Source: Pycnopodia helianthoides (Eukaryota; Echinodermata; Asteroidea; Forcipulatida; Asteriidae). From it: a stretch of DNA of 64,000 nt. The notes beneath the pieces are model-generated. The model worked only from the letters and a program-made list of their open reading frames with translations. It made no database searches and had not been told where the DNA came from. The stretch is from the NCBI GenBank assembly GCA_032158295.1, contig CM063251.1, forward strand, positions 14,149,757 to 14,213,756. Reading direction: 5' to 3'. Positions 13,116 to 24,131 of the stretch are shown one piece after another (the first letter of the stretch is position 1; every line of letters starts with the position of its first letter). The position numbers were made by a program, and so were the translations under genes.

Positions 13116-14946
13116 CCAAGACATTTCATTTTGAGTCTTCTTCCACCGGTCCCTTTAATGAAGAACTGAAAATGGAAACATCAGTCCAGGATGACACTAG
13201 GCATTATTTTGAAATAGGAGATATATATACTGCAACTGATGACCTGGGCGGCCCTTGCTAAGCATAGGGGTCTAGTGGAATGATGGTTCTCCATTCGCAA
13301 GAAACGATGAGTGAAAGAGCCCAGGCAGGACAGTGGAGGCTCAGTAATATATGTTCCCTGTCATTAGGTGACTGCAAAGAGCACAAGGGGGCCCCAGATA
13401 AGGTTGTTTGGTTCTTGGCATGGCCACTCCTGGGGGAAAATGTCTTCAGAAATCCCATGTTTATGTTGTATTTTATGTATCATTTGGTGGAGCGAAGCTG
13501 GAATGGACTGTTTGTATTTCTACAATGCATGCGTATCTGGACTCAAATTCTCTGGACAGTTGAGGTTATTTATGGTTTGATTTCATGGTGTTGTCCAAAA
13601 AGTAAAACAACTTGTCTGGAAAAAAAAAAAAATCAACAAATTAATCATTATTGGAAAGCTGACGTTTTATTTGTATACAATGTACAAATCGATGACTATG
13701 TTGATATTTCATTCGTAAGTTATGGATTGCCTACCGTTTTACATTCCCTGTGACACGTGACATTATGGTAGCGATCCTGCTGTGTTATATACAAATGAAC
13801 ATGAAGCAGCAAGCAGTTGAAGTAAAGGTGTGATTTATGTCAAAGAAAACACTGAATGTGTATGGAGGAAATTTTTAAACCTGCATATGTGGACAGAGTT
13901 TTCAATGCTGGGGTTTTGCACTCGCACCTCCAATCCACAAAGCCAGGCAAAAGCAAATTGATTATTTTTTGAACACCTGCTAAAAAGGATTGTTTTATTT
14001 TTTTATTTGTTAGGAGGCACTGGTGCTCGTTTAGAGTGGTCGAGGATTGTAAATGGTGAATTTTAAATTTATCCTTGATTTGAAATAAAAAGGGATGCTA
14101 CCTACCCAGGCTGACACTTAATTGTTGTAACTATATATAACTTTCAATGACTGGGATCGGTTCTCAAAAGTTGTTTCATCTTGATGGTAGCAAGAGAGGT
14201 GTCTCTTTTGGACATCCCATTTCGAATTTTGGATGCGGTTTACAAAATAAAAACGTCCCGCAATTAAGGTTCCCAGTGTTCAAAATCTGACTATAAAACT
14301 CTAGGGACTCTGTTCAAATTGGAATGGCAAGAGTATCTAGTTATTTTGGCCTTTGATATATAGGCCACGCTTTTTCTATTTTGGATTTTGTTTTTGTGGA
14401 GCCCTGTAGTTGTTTTTGCTCTTTGCAGCAGTACGCAATGATTAATGACCTCCATTCACCAAACGGCTGGCACAAAATGCCTACTGCTGCCCTGGATGCC
14501 AAATGCATACCATTTTTTATCTTGGTTCATAACTGTCTCTGATCTACAAGTCAGACAGAGATTTTTTTTCCCCCCACTCTCTGCCATATTCTCCTGAAGG
14601 GTGCCTGCCATGGCTGGGGCTCTTTTCTCCAGAGTGTTTGGTGAGAAGTTGGCCCTGCGCAGTCCTTCAGAAGAGGGATTGGGGACAGGTGGCTGGCTGG
14701 ATTGGATCTTTCAGTTTGGGGTTTTCCAAGACATTCCTGGGTGTTGCTGACTTGCTTTTAACAAACTCTGAGAAGGGGGAAATCTAAGGCAAATATTAGA
14801 CTAATAGGCCATTCCTGTCTGGTGTACTGACACCCCCCACCCTTGAAGAAAGATTTACTGCTCGAAATTGTCTTTGATGGTCAGACTTGCTTGATTTACT
14901 ATAGTATAAAATGGCCATGCCATAAGTGCCATGGAATAAGAAGATG

Positions 14947-15172
14947 ATTGTCACTAGTGGACCATGGAGCGGTCTTTAGTCTCTCATGTTAAGAAAAACG
15001 TAGGACCATTGTCACTAGTGGACCATGGAGAGGTCTTTAGTTTCTCACGTTAAGAAAAACGTAGGACCATTGTCACTAGTGGACCATGGAGAGGTCTTTA
15101 GTCTCCCATATTAAGAAAAACGTAGGACCACTGTCACTAGTGGACCATGGAGAGGTCTTTAGTCTCCCATGA
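14947..15172. repeat. 61-bp tandem repeat, about 3.7 copies
   Basis: Copies begin at 14947, 15008, 15069 and 15130. Each contains TTGTCACTAGTGGACCATGG, then AGGTCTTTAGT and GTTAAGAAAAACGTAGGACC. Copies differ at only a few positions; the last is truncated after CTCCCATG. It lies about 440 bp before the Smad6/7 acceptor. Confidence 0.95.
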
Positions 15173-15566
15173 CTTGAACTTGGTTCCTTCCCAAGCATCA
15201 AGGTTAGGAGGTCAAAGTGTTAAGTTCAGTTTCAGGAGTTACATCCCTTCCCTCTTAGGTTCCCTTCACATTATAATTCCATTATTCCACGCATGTCCTT
15301 GAGTCAAAACTTCGGTTAGCGGAAGATTTTGTCCTAGGTCCAGACCTCCGACAAAATTTCGCAATGTTTGAGAACATTTCACTAAGGACTCTGGACAGTC
15401 CAAAACATTGTTGCCCTTTCACAGGAAGTGCAATTTGTAAAATTTTACAACCATGCTCAAATAAAACAAGGGACCAGGGCTGCTAAATTGCTCTCGTGTG
15501 AGAAGGGCTTGAATCTCACTTGGGTTTGACACAATTTGATCATCTCTGTATTGTTGAATAAATTCC

Positions 15567-15610
15567 TTACTAATGAGAACTCTGTCTTTTCTGTTTATTT
15601 TTGTCTATAG
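15567..15610 (+). promoter_or_regulatory. Smad6/7: branch site, polypyrimidine tract and 3' splice acceptor
   Basis: TTACTAAT at 15567-15574 is a good branch-point match. It is followed by a T-rich tract (15581-15607) and the acceptor TATAG ending at 15610. The predicted branch A is about 37 bases from the exon, a normal distance. The acceptor sits exactly where the conserved MH2 coding sequence begins. Confidence 0.85.
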
Positions 15611-16155
15611 ATGCTCAGGACAGTAGAGGGCAGCCTCACTGGTGTCATATAGCATATTGGGAGCACAGAACACGAGTGGGACGCATGTACACAGTATTCT
15701 TAGATTCTGTAAATATCTTCTATGAACTACCTCATGGGGACGGGTTCTGCCTCAGGTCGTTGACCCGCGACGAGCGGTCGGAATCCGTCGTCAGAACTCG
15801 AAAGAAAGTCGGCTGCGGCCTGACCATGAGCCGGGAGACGGACGGTGTGTGGCTGTACAACCGAAGTAACTTTGCCTTATTTGTCAATTCCCCAACCCTG
15901 GATGCCTTACCGCCGTCGAGAACGTTAACCGTGCACAAGCTCATGCCGGGCTACTCGATCAAGATATTTGATTACGCCAAGTCGCAGATGCTGGAGCATG
16001 TACGGCGAGATCCGGAGCCCCCGGACGGGCCAACGTACCCCCACTCCATTCGGATCAGCTTCATCAAGGGGTGGGGGCCCCGCTACTCCAGACAGTTCAT
16101 CACCTCGTGCCCATGCTGGCTTGAAGTGATCCTTACCAGACCACGTTTACATTGA
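15611..16155 (+). CDS. Smad6/7: Smad6/7 (inhibitory Smad), terminal exon with MH2 domain
   Basis: Inhibitory Smads restrain BMP/TGF-beta signalling by binding activated type I receptors and competing with receptor Smads. This exon encodes 181 residues (the first completed by one base from the previous exon), covering the whole MH2 domain and the stop TGA at 16153. Visible hallmarks are [16 protein letters not shown] at the domain start, [33 protein letters not shown], the L3-loop region [11 protein letters not shown] from residue 153, and SCPCWLEVI near the C terminus. Receptor Smads end in SSxS; this protein instead ends LTRPRLH, so it lacks the receptor-phosphorylated tail, as I-Smads do. 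The MH1-like half and the PPxY linker are not in the window. G+C is clearly higher than in flanking DNA. Vertebrates have separate Smad6 and Smad7; this sequence cannot be assigned to either and probably represents the single invertebrate form. Confidence in the family is very high. Confidence 0.97.
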
Positions 16156-17436
16156 TCATACCTTTTATGTTTACTTCTAGATCTAATATAATATTTTATA
16201 TTATATATATTATATATTATAATACTGTAAATATGGACTCATTTTTACAATGTAATTTATGGTGCGGTTGTACTCTGCTATAATTAACAAAGAGGAATTC
16301 ACATCTCCCCCCCCCCCCTCAGAGAAAAACAAAACAGAAAGACAATCTGTGATTGGTTCTTTTATAGGGATGGTACAGCAAACATACTTATCATATACCT
16401 ACTACTTCCTGTAAAGTTGGTACAGTTATACCAAATACCCCGAGAACAAATATATGTATATGTGGTTGAAATGCTCTTATCTTCGAGAAAGTGAAGATGA
16501 ACATGGCAAATTGAAAGAATTTGGCTGTTTCTATAAAGTATATAAATAACATGTAACAATCATAATGTGACGTTTTCACAAAATAGAAGAAGAGCTTTCC
16601 CTTGGTGTTATGGAACATAAGTTATTTCTTGGAAACTGATAGGACTAGAATGTGGTTCCGGATCGGCCCCAAATGCTGTGCCATCTCTACTAATAGTGTA
16701 TATGTCCGTGTATCTGTACACAGGGCTCAAAATTCTCAGTGGTACTTGCTGAACTCAAATGAAATTATCCCAAATGCAAGTTTGTATCTCAACCCATGCA
16801 ATCTTATATGCAAGTAGAAATGCTGCAAGGTTAGATTGCCAATTTGTGTTCTTCTTTACATTGTACATGGAAATGAGGGAGGTTTTTCGTTGACTGTTTG
16901 TTTCTTTTCTTTTTTCGAAAGGGAAAGTGTTGAAAAGATGTTTTAAAAAGAATACAGGCCTGGAATTTCTTGATTTCTAGACAATTGGACTTTTTCCCTA
17001 GAGATTTGGCGAAGTCTCCCTTTAAAAACAGTGGGTCTAGCTAGCCTGCAGATCTGTCAAATTTTCTGTACATTGCTGCCTAGTTCACAGCTTCCAAAAT
17101 ACTACATGTGTACCTATACGCATTCAGTTTTTTCTATATGGCTTCAATTTTGAAAGTCCCATACAGAAACGACTATGCTGAGAGGAACCCTTTAGACACG
17201 GACTTGTGAAAAATGCTGGCAAATCATGAAAACAACAGACCAACTGGTCGTACAGGCTAGTAACAGAAGGACAAAAAGTTCAAGGCCTTTAAAGGCACTT
17301 CCATCTGTCCCTGCCCCCCATAAAAGTAGGCCATGGGACATTGTTTGAGAGGAGTGTAGCCTACATCAAGACCATGATATAATGGAGGCAATGGCTTCCA
17401 CAGAATTCCAGGCCAGAAAGACAACTCACACACAAA

Positions 17437-17454
17437 AGAGAGAGAGAGAGAGAG
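17437..17454. repeat. (GA)n microsatellite
   Basis: About nine GA units. Confidence 0.85.
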
Positions 17455-17462
17455 TGAGAAGG

Positions 17463-17569
17463 AGGCCGGTTATAGTTGGTCGCACGACTGAAAACGCGCA
17501 ATCATCAAAAACAAAAACAGTAAAAGACGTTTGACGATTATATTAGCGCGACCGACTATAAACCGGCCT
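17463..17569. mobile_element. 107-bp palindromic MITE
   Basis: The left arm AGGCCGGTTATAGTTGGTCG and the right arm CGACCGACTATAAACCGGCC pair almost completely, and the similarity continues inward (ACGCGCAATCATC against GACGATTATATTAGCGCG). There is no ORF. No clear target-site duplication is seen. It lies inside the presumed Smad6/7 3' UTR and could fold into a long RNA hairpin if transcribed. Confidence 0.75.
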
Positions 17570-17686
17570 TAACTTCTGGGTTGAATTTCAGAATTTCAAA
17601 TCCTGTGTACATGTACTGACAAAGACCTTTTATAACACTGGTTATGATTCACATTATATAACAGAGAGAACCACGTTGATGGTATC

Positions 17687-17702
17687 AATAAAATAAAATA
17701 AA
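17687..17702 (+). terminator. Smad6/7: cluster of AATAAA polyadenylation signals
   Basis: Three overlapping AATAAA hexamers occur in succession (17687, 17692, 17697). Position and strand suit the 3' end of Smad6/7. Confidence 0.45.
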
Positions 17703-17710
17703 AACATTTA

Positions 17711-19979
17711 ATATGCACACTTGAGAACTCCTCGTCTCCCTGCTGACTCGTTTCTAATTGTATTCCTTAAAAAATTTGAAACTAGTGCATGTTTAAATGA
17801 AAAGACAATTATTGGGTGATTGTCTTCCCCCCCTGCCAAGTCAATTTAAAAAGCCGACCCAATTTTATCTTCCTGATCAGTTTATGGAATGAGACTTTGC
17901 CACTTAGGCGCTGAATTACTCTCGCCGTTTCATATAGGACTATGTACTGTTTTCCTCCTCTTTATGCTAAAAATGTTGAGAAAGCAAAGTGTTGCAATTC
18001 TTCTAAGAAGCAAAAAAACAAAAAATGCTAGTTCTGAAAAACAGGATCAGTCGCATAGTGTAATAGCTAGAAGGGAGGGGGGGGGGGGGGTGGGTGTCTT
18101 TTGGACACCCTGTTTTATCTGTCATTTACATGTAAATGTATTGTAAGTATTCAAGTTGGACACCCAGCTTATAAATTTCCAGCAAAATTGGAGACCCTTT
18201 TACAAATCCTAGCTGAAACCTTGATCAGTCGAATGATTGCTTTTTTTTATTGGCAGTTACGCAGTTATGTGGTTTTATCATATCTCAAGAACAGTACTGA
18301 CTGTTCACCAAAGACCTTTGCCATGTCACATCCATCTATGTTTGCTCTCCATAACATATGCTGCCAGCTTTATGCTGATGAGAGATGAGAAATTTCAGAC
18401 TCTCATCTCAATTCAGACTCTTTTATGTCTTGCCTGGTGAAAAAAAAGTAGCTGTTATTTTCTTCAGATTAAAGGAAATCTTCTCTTTGATCTACTTCTC
18501 TTGCTGAAGAAGTGAGGATATTGTCTGTATATTTACAGAAGCTTCTTGACATCTGTAACTCCAGAGATTTACCAAAAGGTAGAAATGCCATCGTTACAGC
18601 ATGCCTCCTAAAACTGTGTGGCATCCAACCTGTTTCTCTGGCAAACATTTCCTTGTCATTGAATGGTCTTGAAGGTCTATGAGGTGATCATGCAGTAGCA
18701 TGTTGTGGGATGGAAGGGGAAGGGGGAATCATTGGTATGGCATCAAAGGATCAAAGACATCCAAGAGCTCATTGTTGGAGTCAGGGAATGGGCCATCTTA
18801 AAAATATACCCCAATGCATCTTGGGTAACCGAGTACAGTTTTTTTGAAATCAAGCTGCCAATATGGACGCCATGCTGTAATGTTACTGTGCCAAGTTTTA
18901 TAGTTGTGTACGGCATTGCTTCAAAACCAGCATGCCATGATGGTTGCCGGTGTTGCTTGGACTTGGATTTCACCCAGAATCCTTTGCGCACAGACCATGC
19001 GCATTGAGACATGCAAAAGCCTATGTGGCGCAAGCAGCACCTGTGCACACTGCTAACAGTCAGTGAACCCTACAACATCCACTGCACCTTCTGTTGAATC
19101 CCAAGGATACAAGGAAGGTTGTCATGTCTGTAAAGGTGGATGGAGAGCAATGCCAGGCATTTTCAGTCAAAAAGTTCAGGCATGCAACTTTCAGCTGATT
19201 TCTGACTTCTGATGTCATCTCTTTTTCGTTTCTCAGTGTTGTAGAACATTGTAAATCACATTACAAAGTCTTGCTGTAGGCCTACCTGGTACTTATGACA
19301 AACTGCAATTGCATGTTTGAAAGTTAAATCTCAAAGAACAAGGGGCCAGTCTTGCTCTATGCAAAGGATGTACAACATCACTGTTAAGGCTTTTATATCT
19401 ACCTTCAATTAAACACTTGGTGAAAAACAACTGGCCAATGAGAAGTGTGGAAACTTTTAAACTCGAAGCAGTCTTGTCAAGTTTGTGGCCTTCCTTTTTT
19501 CGTTGATAATCTGATGGAAATCTGTGTATATTTTGTTTCAATAACTCAAGTCTAAAATCTTTCAAGTGACTATTATTATCTTAGTAAATAAGATAATTCT
19601 AGCATGCAAATCACACTGATAAAGTTTCCTTGGTTTCAAAACAATTAAACCAAGAATTCCATGTCTTCGTTGGGCCAGCTGCATTTGTCAGCGGAAATGA
19701 TATACCTGATTTTGGTGAGGAAAAAACTCTGCTTAATGTTTAACCCTCCAAGAAGAAGTTGCAGGTCAGTAGTTATGAAAATGACTTTTAATAACAAATT
19801 GCTTATTGCTAGAAATTAGTTAGACTGTGATTATTATCTGGCCTGGTCGTGGGTCGAGATGGACTCCCCCCCCCCTTTTTTTTGTATTAAGAATGGATTC
19901 GAGACGAGAACAATATTGGAAAAAGGGTGGCGTTGCTTGAAGTTTTACATATGGAGTATCGTTGAAGAATTCGACCATA
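17711..19979. other. intergenic or intronic stretch
   Basis: No supported coding sequence. A poly-G run lies near 18077-18090. A possible inverted-repeat element spans about 18790-18985, with AATGCATCTTGGGTAA on the left and CACCCAGAATCCTTTGCGC on the right, resembling weak terminal inverted repeats. If the minus-strand exon at 19986-20114 is real, this would be its first intron. Confidence 0.4.
18790..18985. mobile_element. possible degenerate inverted-repeat element
   Basis: The left motif CAATGCATCTTGGGTAA and the right motif TTTCACCCAGAATCCTTTG are roughly inverse to each other about 190 bp apart. The match is imperfect and I see no target-site duplication. Confidence 0.3.
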
Positions 19980-19985
19980 GTTTAC

Positions 19986-20114
19986 CCAGGCAGGTGCCTG
20001 TTTGATACGATAGGCCTGTGGAAGGTGCTGTAAGGATCTAACGGTGAATTCGTTGACCAGCCGGTCCCGCGTGGAATCATCGCAGTTGCTGGGCCCCGGC
20101 CGTTTCCTGTCCAT
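19986..20114 (-). CDS. candidate first coding exon of an unidentified minus-strand gene
   Basis: I do not recognise the protein. Reading down from 20114 the frame starts MDRKRPGPSNCDDSTRD and continues through EFTVRSLQHLPQAYRIKQ to PAW, 43 codons. It ends just before TGG|GTAAAC, a plausible 5' splice donor at 19985. An in-frame TGA lies two codons upstream of the ATG, so this Met would be the initiator. The residue composition is varied and charged, unlike the low-complexity chance frames nearby, and the region upstream (20200-20720) is GC-richer, as a 5' UTR or promoter might be. Transcription would converge on Smad6/7. I could not find a second exon. It could be a chance ORF. Confidence 0.3.
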
Positions 20115-20167
20115 CGATCAGATCATATTTTTCCTTTCTGGTGATAAATGAAAACAGAGACAGGCGT

Positions 20168-20191
20168 AAAAAAAAAAAAAAAAAAAAAAAA
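20168..20191. repeat. poly-A tract (24 A)
   Basis: Uninterrupted run of 24 A. Confidence 0.95.
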
Positions 20192-20199
20192 GAGTCGGT

Positions 20200-20720
20200 G
20201 GAAGAATATCAAAATAATAAATGTCCCCGCTTCCGAAATAATAGAGGAAGAAGAAAAGAAGCTCCGGCAAGAGAGAAGAAAATAGAAGGGGGGATGATTC
20301 ATTCTTGCGAGTCGCGGCAGAGAGACGTGGTCGACCCGGGATGCTAGACTACCTGGAGCCAGTCAGTCCATGCGTGTAGTGATTCCAGCGTATCGTATTC
20401 GTATCAGCCATATTAACACACGTAGAGGACTGAGCGAGTCGGCACAAAAGGTCCTAATCCGCTGTGACTTCTGCAGAGGGAGGGAGTCCACACGACGGAA
20501 CGGCCACCGTTAAGATCGGGGGAATATCTCGCGGATAGCGGGCCGGCGGCGCTTGGAACCCCGTTCCTTAGTTCATTCGGCCCATGACTCGCAGATAATA
20601 CACGTAGATAATTTCATAATCGGACGAGATTAATCAAATTAATTAGCACTGTCTCCCCATTATTCTTTAACCCAGAGGTATCCACTAAGAGCAGCCAGGA
20701 CCCCCCGTACGGCAAGACCT
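20200..20720. other. GC-richer low-copy stretch, possible 5' UTR/promoter
   Basis: This stretch is richer in CpG than its surroundings (for example CTCGCGGATAGCGGGCCGGC near 20530) and contains no recognised repeat. It lies directly upstream of the candidate minus-strand exon at 19986-20114. It may be that gene's promoter or 5' UTR, or a conserved noncoding element. Confidence 0.3.
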
Positions 20721-21041
20721 ACTCACCGGAAAGGCAGGAAAGAGCCCGGAATACCGTATACCCACATTCTCGAGCTCTGCAGACTCAAAATTAATATTCT
20801 CGGCACTTCATGTGAAATCACATTTTGTAGTGGTCTTTGACATTTAGCTTCAACACGCGAATGAATAATTTGTTGGAAAGCCTTTTATTTCACGGACCTT
20901 GGAGACGAAGAGTTTCGTCTATACGCAGCTGCTTTCTGATAAAAGTTGAAAAAAATTACAAGTTCGGTGGACTGAACCTTACGAAATGACGTGCGCGTGG
21001 CGCTCGTTCGCGCTGGATTGCGAATGAGAGTGGTCTGCAGT

Positions 21042-21051
21042 TATAAATAGC
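21042..21051 (+). promoter_or_regulatory. TATA-box-like sequence
   Basis: GCAGTTATAAATAGCC contains a canonical TATAAATAG about 25-30 bases before ordinary AT-rich sequence. Upstream DNA is GC-richer (GTGCGCGTGGCGCTCGTTCG near 20990). No coding exon was found downstream, so a functional promoter is unproven. Confidence 0.25.
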
Positions 21052-21341
21052 CTTTTCTAATTGATCGCAAAATAGGAATAGTGTATGATTAGTTCGGGGA
21101 TTAACGTTGACACACCTAACACCCTTTCTCGAAGTGAAAAACTGTCAAGTTAATTTGTGTCACCTCACTTTAGAGCTAGCTTTTATCGTTACGTCATTGG
21201 AAACATGGGTAGATATACATTGCATTTTCACACGTGGGCCTTAGTTGCGTTTTTTTTTTTAATACATATTTTATTAAAATTTTGGTTCTGAGTTAAACTA
21301 AGTGACGTAGGCCTAATAGTTTTGCATTCAGTCATTTACAC

Positions 21342-21655
21342 TTAAAGGGACATTACAGAAATGTTTTTTGCTAACAAAATAGTTGCTGGCAGTGTAAGCA
21401 CTTTATGTAATCCACCATATACATAAACTGACAACCCTGTAGAAGTTTGAGATCGATCGGCCAGCTGGGTCACGAGAAAATAGTGAAAAACCGATTACAC
21501 ATTTGCATGAAATCATATAGTTTCAACAACAGAAATATTTCAAGGGATGTTTTCTACTATCATCATCATTAGACCGTGTAAGTTTTATATAAATCTGTGA
21601 TCAAAAAGTATATTTTACAAGTTTTTTTCTTACCAATTCTGTAATGTTCCTTTAA
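21342..21655 (-). mobile_element. TTAA-flanked MITE (family A), copy 2, internally shortened
   Basis: It has the same terminal inverted repeats as the copy at 3951 but in the opposite orientation, with TTAA at both ends. It is 314 bp against 376-395 bp for the others. The missing part is the central segment that in the other copies carries TTTATCGCTCAGTGAGCG and the TTCATTTGTTGAA block, so it is an internal deletion or a distinct subfamily. Confidence 0.85.
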
Positions 21656-23107
21656 ATATTACAATGTTAGTAACAGGTTTTTGTAAAAAGTGGTTCGGTT
21701 TGTAACAAGTGAGTTATTCACGACTCACTTTTTATAACAGCAAGACTACTGACAAACTTTTAAAAGACTGTGAGTAATTCTGTGTCACTTCTAAATGTTT
21801 CTGAGGGAAGTAGAGCGAGCATCCCCATTGCCAAAAGTAGGATTTGAATATTTTCAAGGGGGGAAATATCTTGAAACTAAGGTTTGCGGTTACACTATAT
21901 GAAATGTGTTGGTTCTGAAAAGAACCGGTTGTGTAACAAGTCGGTATCTCGAACTTCGATCGGTAAGCTCCGATCGTCTTCGTTTGGGGGGGGGGGGGTG
22001 CCACAAGATCATCGCTGAGCGAAAAGTTGAGCCGTTGACGTTTTCGCCAGTGGTCGACAGAGGGCGTCGTTAGTATTCAGAAATAGGGTCACCCGTTAAG
22101 TTTTACTGAAATCCGCCTCAAATTTTTTTTTAAACGCACATTGTTTAATACACCTTATCCTTAATAACAAACCTGTACGCGGTTGACGTAATTAATGACG
22201 TCACACACACGCAGCACATGTGACGCGATACATGACATCAGTGTGTATTGTAGTTACACATGACTCGTTCTAGCTCTATGGTACGAGCCACATCGTTCAA
22301 ACAGACCAGACAACCCGTGTAATCTGCTCGAGCAGTCCGTACACATTTTAATACTCAAAAGATTATGTAGAGAGGGCACGTCTCAGAATCGTTGCATTCG
22401 ACTGAGTTGTTGATGTTGAGACAACCATAGAGAAAGGAGACAACAACCGGAAGTGTTGTGGCCGAGCGGGTCTCTGGACCATGTAACCAGTGACATCACA
22501 AAATGCTTACAAAAGAGCCACATCAGAGCCTGAACTTCCTGCAGGCACGATTTGTATACACAGCCCATTGGAAGAAAACATTAAATCTAACATTTGACAA
22601 TCCAGTGACTGTTTTGTATCGACTTTGACATGAAGAAAGGGGTAACATCTGAAAAATTTTGTTCAGCTGTTATTTTTTTTATTACTCTTCAATTATGCGG
22701 AAACTTAAAACACAAATGTAAAATGTCCCATTTGACCAGTGCAGTTTCTCGCCTGCCAGAAAGGCCCTAGTAATGTACAAGGCCACTCTTTTTGTATAAA
22801 CAAAGGAATGGTCTGTTGCTCTGGACTCAAATGCTTGTGTTGCAAGACTTTGATAAATTCCTTAGTCCTTTGGATGGGACGTAAATCAGTATGTCCCATG
22901 TGTTTTGTAAAAAAGAACACAGTAGGCCACAACACTTCACGTGACGAGAAGGGGATCAGAAAGATCGAGAAGCAAACAGTTTGGTTGGTATGTTAATTTT
23001 AAAAACGAAACTCTCATAATCGTGAATCGAAACACGTTTTATGCACGTAACACTTCAAAGCGAATGGACAGCATTGGTAAAGTGCCAAACACCAGTATAA
23101 CCATTGT

Positions 23108-23360
23108 GTGTGACCCATTTATACATGAATTAACAAACATGTGAAATTTATATTTATTATTGGGGTCACGAGAAAATAGCGAACAAATCCTTATTATATT
23201 TGAATTGTTTTAGAACATATACCGATTGGGTTTTGCTAGCTTCAAATTAATTGTTTTACTAATTTCTGAAAAATATAGTATTTCAGGCAAAACTATTTCG
23301 ATGGAAGTCGTCCACCATCTTTATAATGTGCAAATCTATAAACGTAATTTTGTTTCAATC
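23108..23360. repeat. repeat carrying the CACGAGAAAATAG module
   Basis: GTGACCCATTTATACATGAA, then GGGGTCACGAGAAAATAGCG, then a segment ending near AACTATTTCGATGGAAGTCG. It is related in layout to 25815-26090. The CACGAGAAAATAGTGAAAA block also occurs inside family A MITEs. No terminal inverted repeat was resolved. Confidence 0.5.
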
Positions 23361-23375
23361 TTACCAGTATTGTGA

Positions 23376-23548
23376 AAAGCACAAAAGCAGCTATAAGCAC
23401 AATAATGTTTTGCCTTTACCAGAATAAGGTTATCGGCCGAAATTCCATGTCACATGTACCATTTGTGACTGGCTTCCTGCTAAATTTTTACATCATAATA
23501 TTTGTCAAGCTATAATTTCTGCCTGAAAGCAGTTTTATGAAATTATCC
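23376..23548. mobile_element. MITE of GGGCCCAATTTCATA family, copy 3 (diverged)
   Basis: AAGCACAAAAGCAGCTATAAGCAC, read as AAGCACAAAAGCAGC then TATAAGCAC, opens it. ACCAGAATAAGGTTATCGG and a terminal GCAGTTTTATGAAATT follow in the expected order. The left tip is degraded. Confidence 0.5.
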
Positions 23549-23614
23549 TGATATCTTGAGGATCGGAATGAATATACTCCTCAAAAAAGCAATGATATTA
23601 TTGACAATTGTTTA

Positions 23615-24131
23615 TGTTATAATCTGTGTTTTTACCCATACACCGAGGTTGTTTCGGTAAAACACAAATTATATTCTTTATCCCCGATGCAAATTTAAAG
23701 ACACTGGACACCTTTGGCAAATTGTCAAAGACCAGTCTTCTCACTTGGTGTATCTCAACATACACAAAATAAAAAACCTGTGGAAATTTGAACTCAATTG
23801 GTCGTCGAAGTTGCGAGATAATAATGGAAGAAAAAACACCCTTGTCACACGAAGTTGTGTGCTTTCAGATGCTTGTTATAATCTGTGTTTTACCCATACA
23901 CCGAGGTTGTTTCGGTAAAACACAAATTATATTCTTTATCCCCGATGCAAATTTAAAGACACTGGACACCTTTGGCAAATTGTCAAAGACCAGTCTTCTC
24001 ACTTGGTGTATCTCAACATGCACAAAATAAAAAACCTGTGAAAATTTGAACTCAATTGGTCGTCGAAGTTGCGAGATAATAATGGAAGAAAAAACACCCA
24101 TGTCACACGAAGTTGTGTGCTTTCAGATGCT
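23615..24131 (+). repeat. 259-bp direct tandem duplication
   Basis: 23615-23873 and 23874-24131 are nearly identical, starting TGTTATAATCTGTG and ending TTTCAGATGCT, with only a few differences (TACAC against TGCAC; CTTGTC against CATGTC). The duplicated unit includes flanking DNA plus the left end of a family C MITE, so the duplication happened after that element inserted. Confidence 0.95.

Larger units (their letters stand above)
1..14946. other. probable last intron of Smad6/7 (upstream flank)
   Basis: No exon could be supported here. The Smad exon at 15611 opens with an acceptor and a split codon, so an upstream exon must exist; I looked on the + strand for an MH1 domain and for the PPxY linker motif typical of I-Smads and found neither. 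The stretch is therefore most simply intron, with the earlier exons left of the window, although a very short exon could have been missed. It contains MITEs, simple repeats, C/G homopolymers and one short tandem duplication, listed separately. Nothing else was recognised. Confidence 0.5.
16156..17700 (+). other. Smad6/7: probable 3' UTR of Smad6/7
   Basis: AT-rich sequence with no supported ORF follows the stop codon, including a self-complementary TA-rich stretch near 16190-16225 and a C-run at 16308. The first AATAAA hexamers I see downstream are at 17687-17702, which would give a UTR of about 1.5 kb. The true cleavage site cannot be confirmed from sequence and a non-canonical upstream signal is possible. 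Confidence 0.5.

Noticed and set aside
13280..13753. 157-codon + strand frame
   Set aside because: Trp/Cys/Phe-rich without motifs, contains an A-run-encoded Lys stretch, and lies in the presumed intron. Considered and rejected as an upstream Smad exon because it lacks MH1 or PPxY features.
15732..15944. 70-codon minus-strand frame inside the Smad exon
   Set aside because: It is an antisense shadow of the GC-rich MH2 coding sequence.
22459..22469. Perfect tRNA A-box-like sequence TGGCCGAGCGG
   Set aside because: No B box at the proper distance and no cloverleaf pairing, so it is not a tRNA gene.
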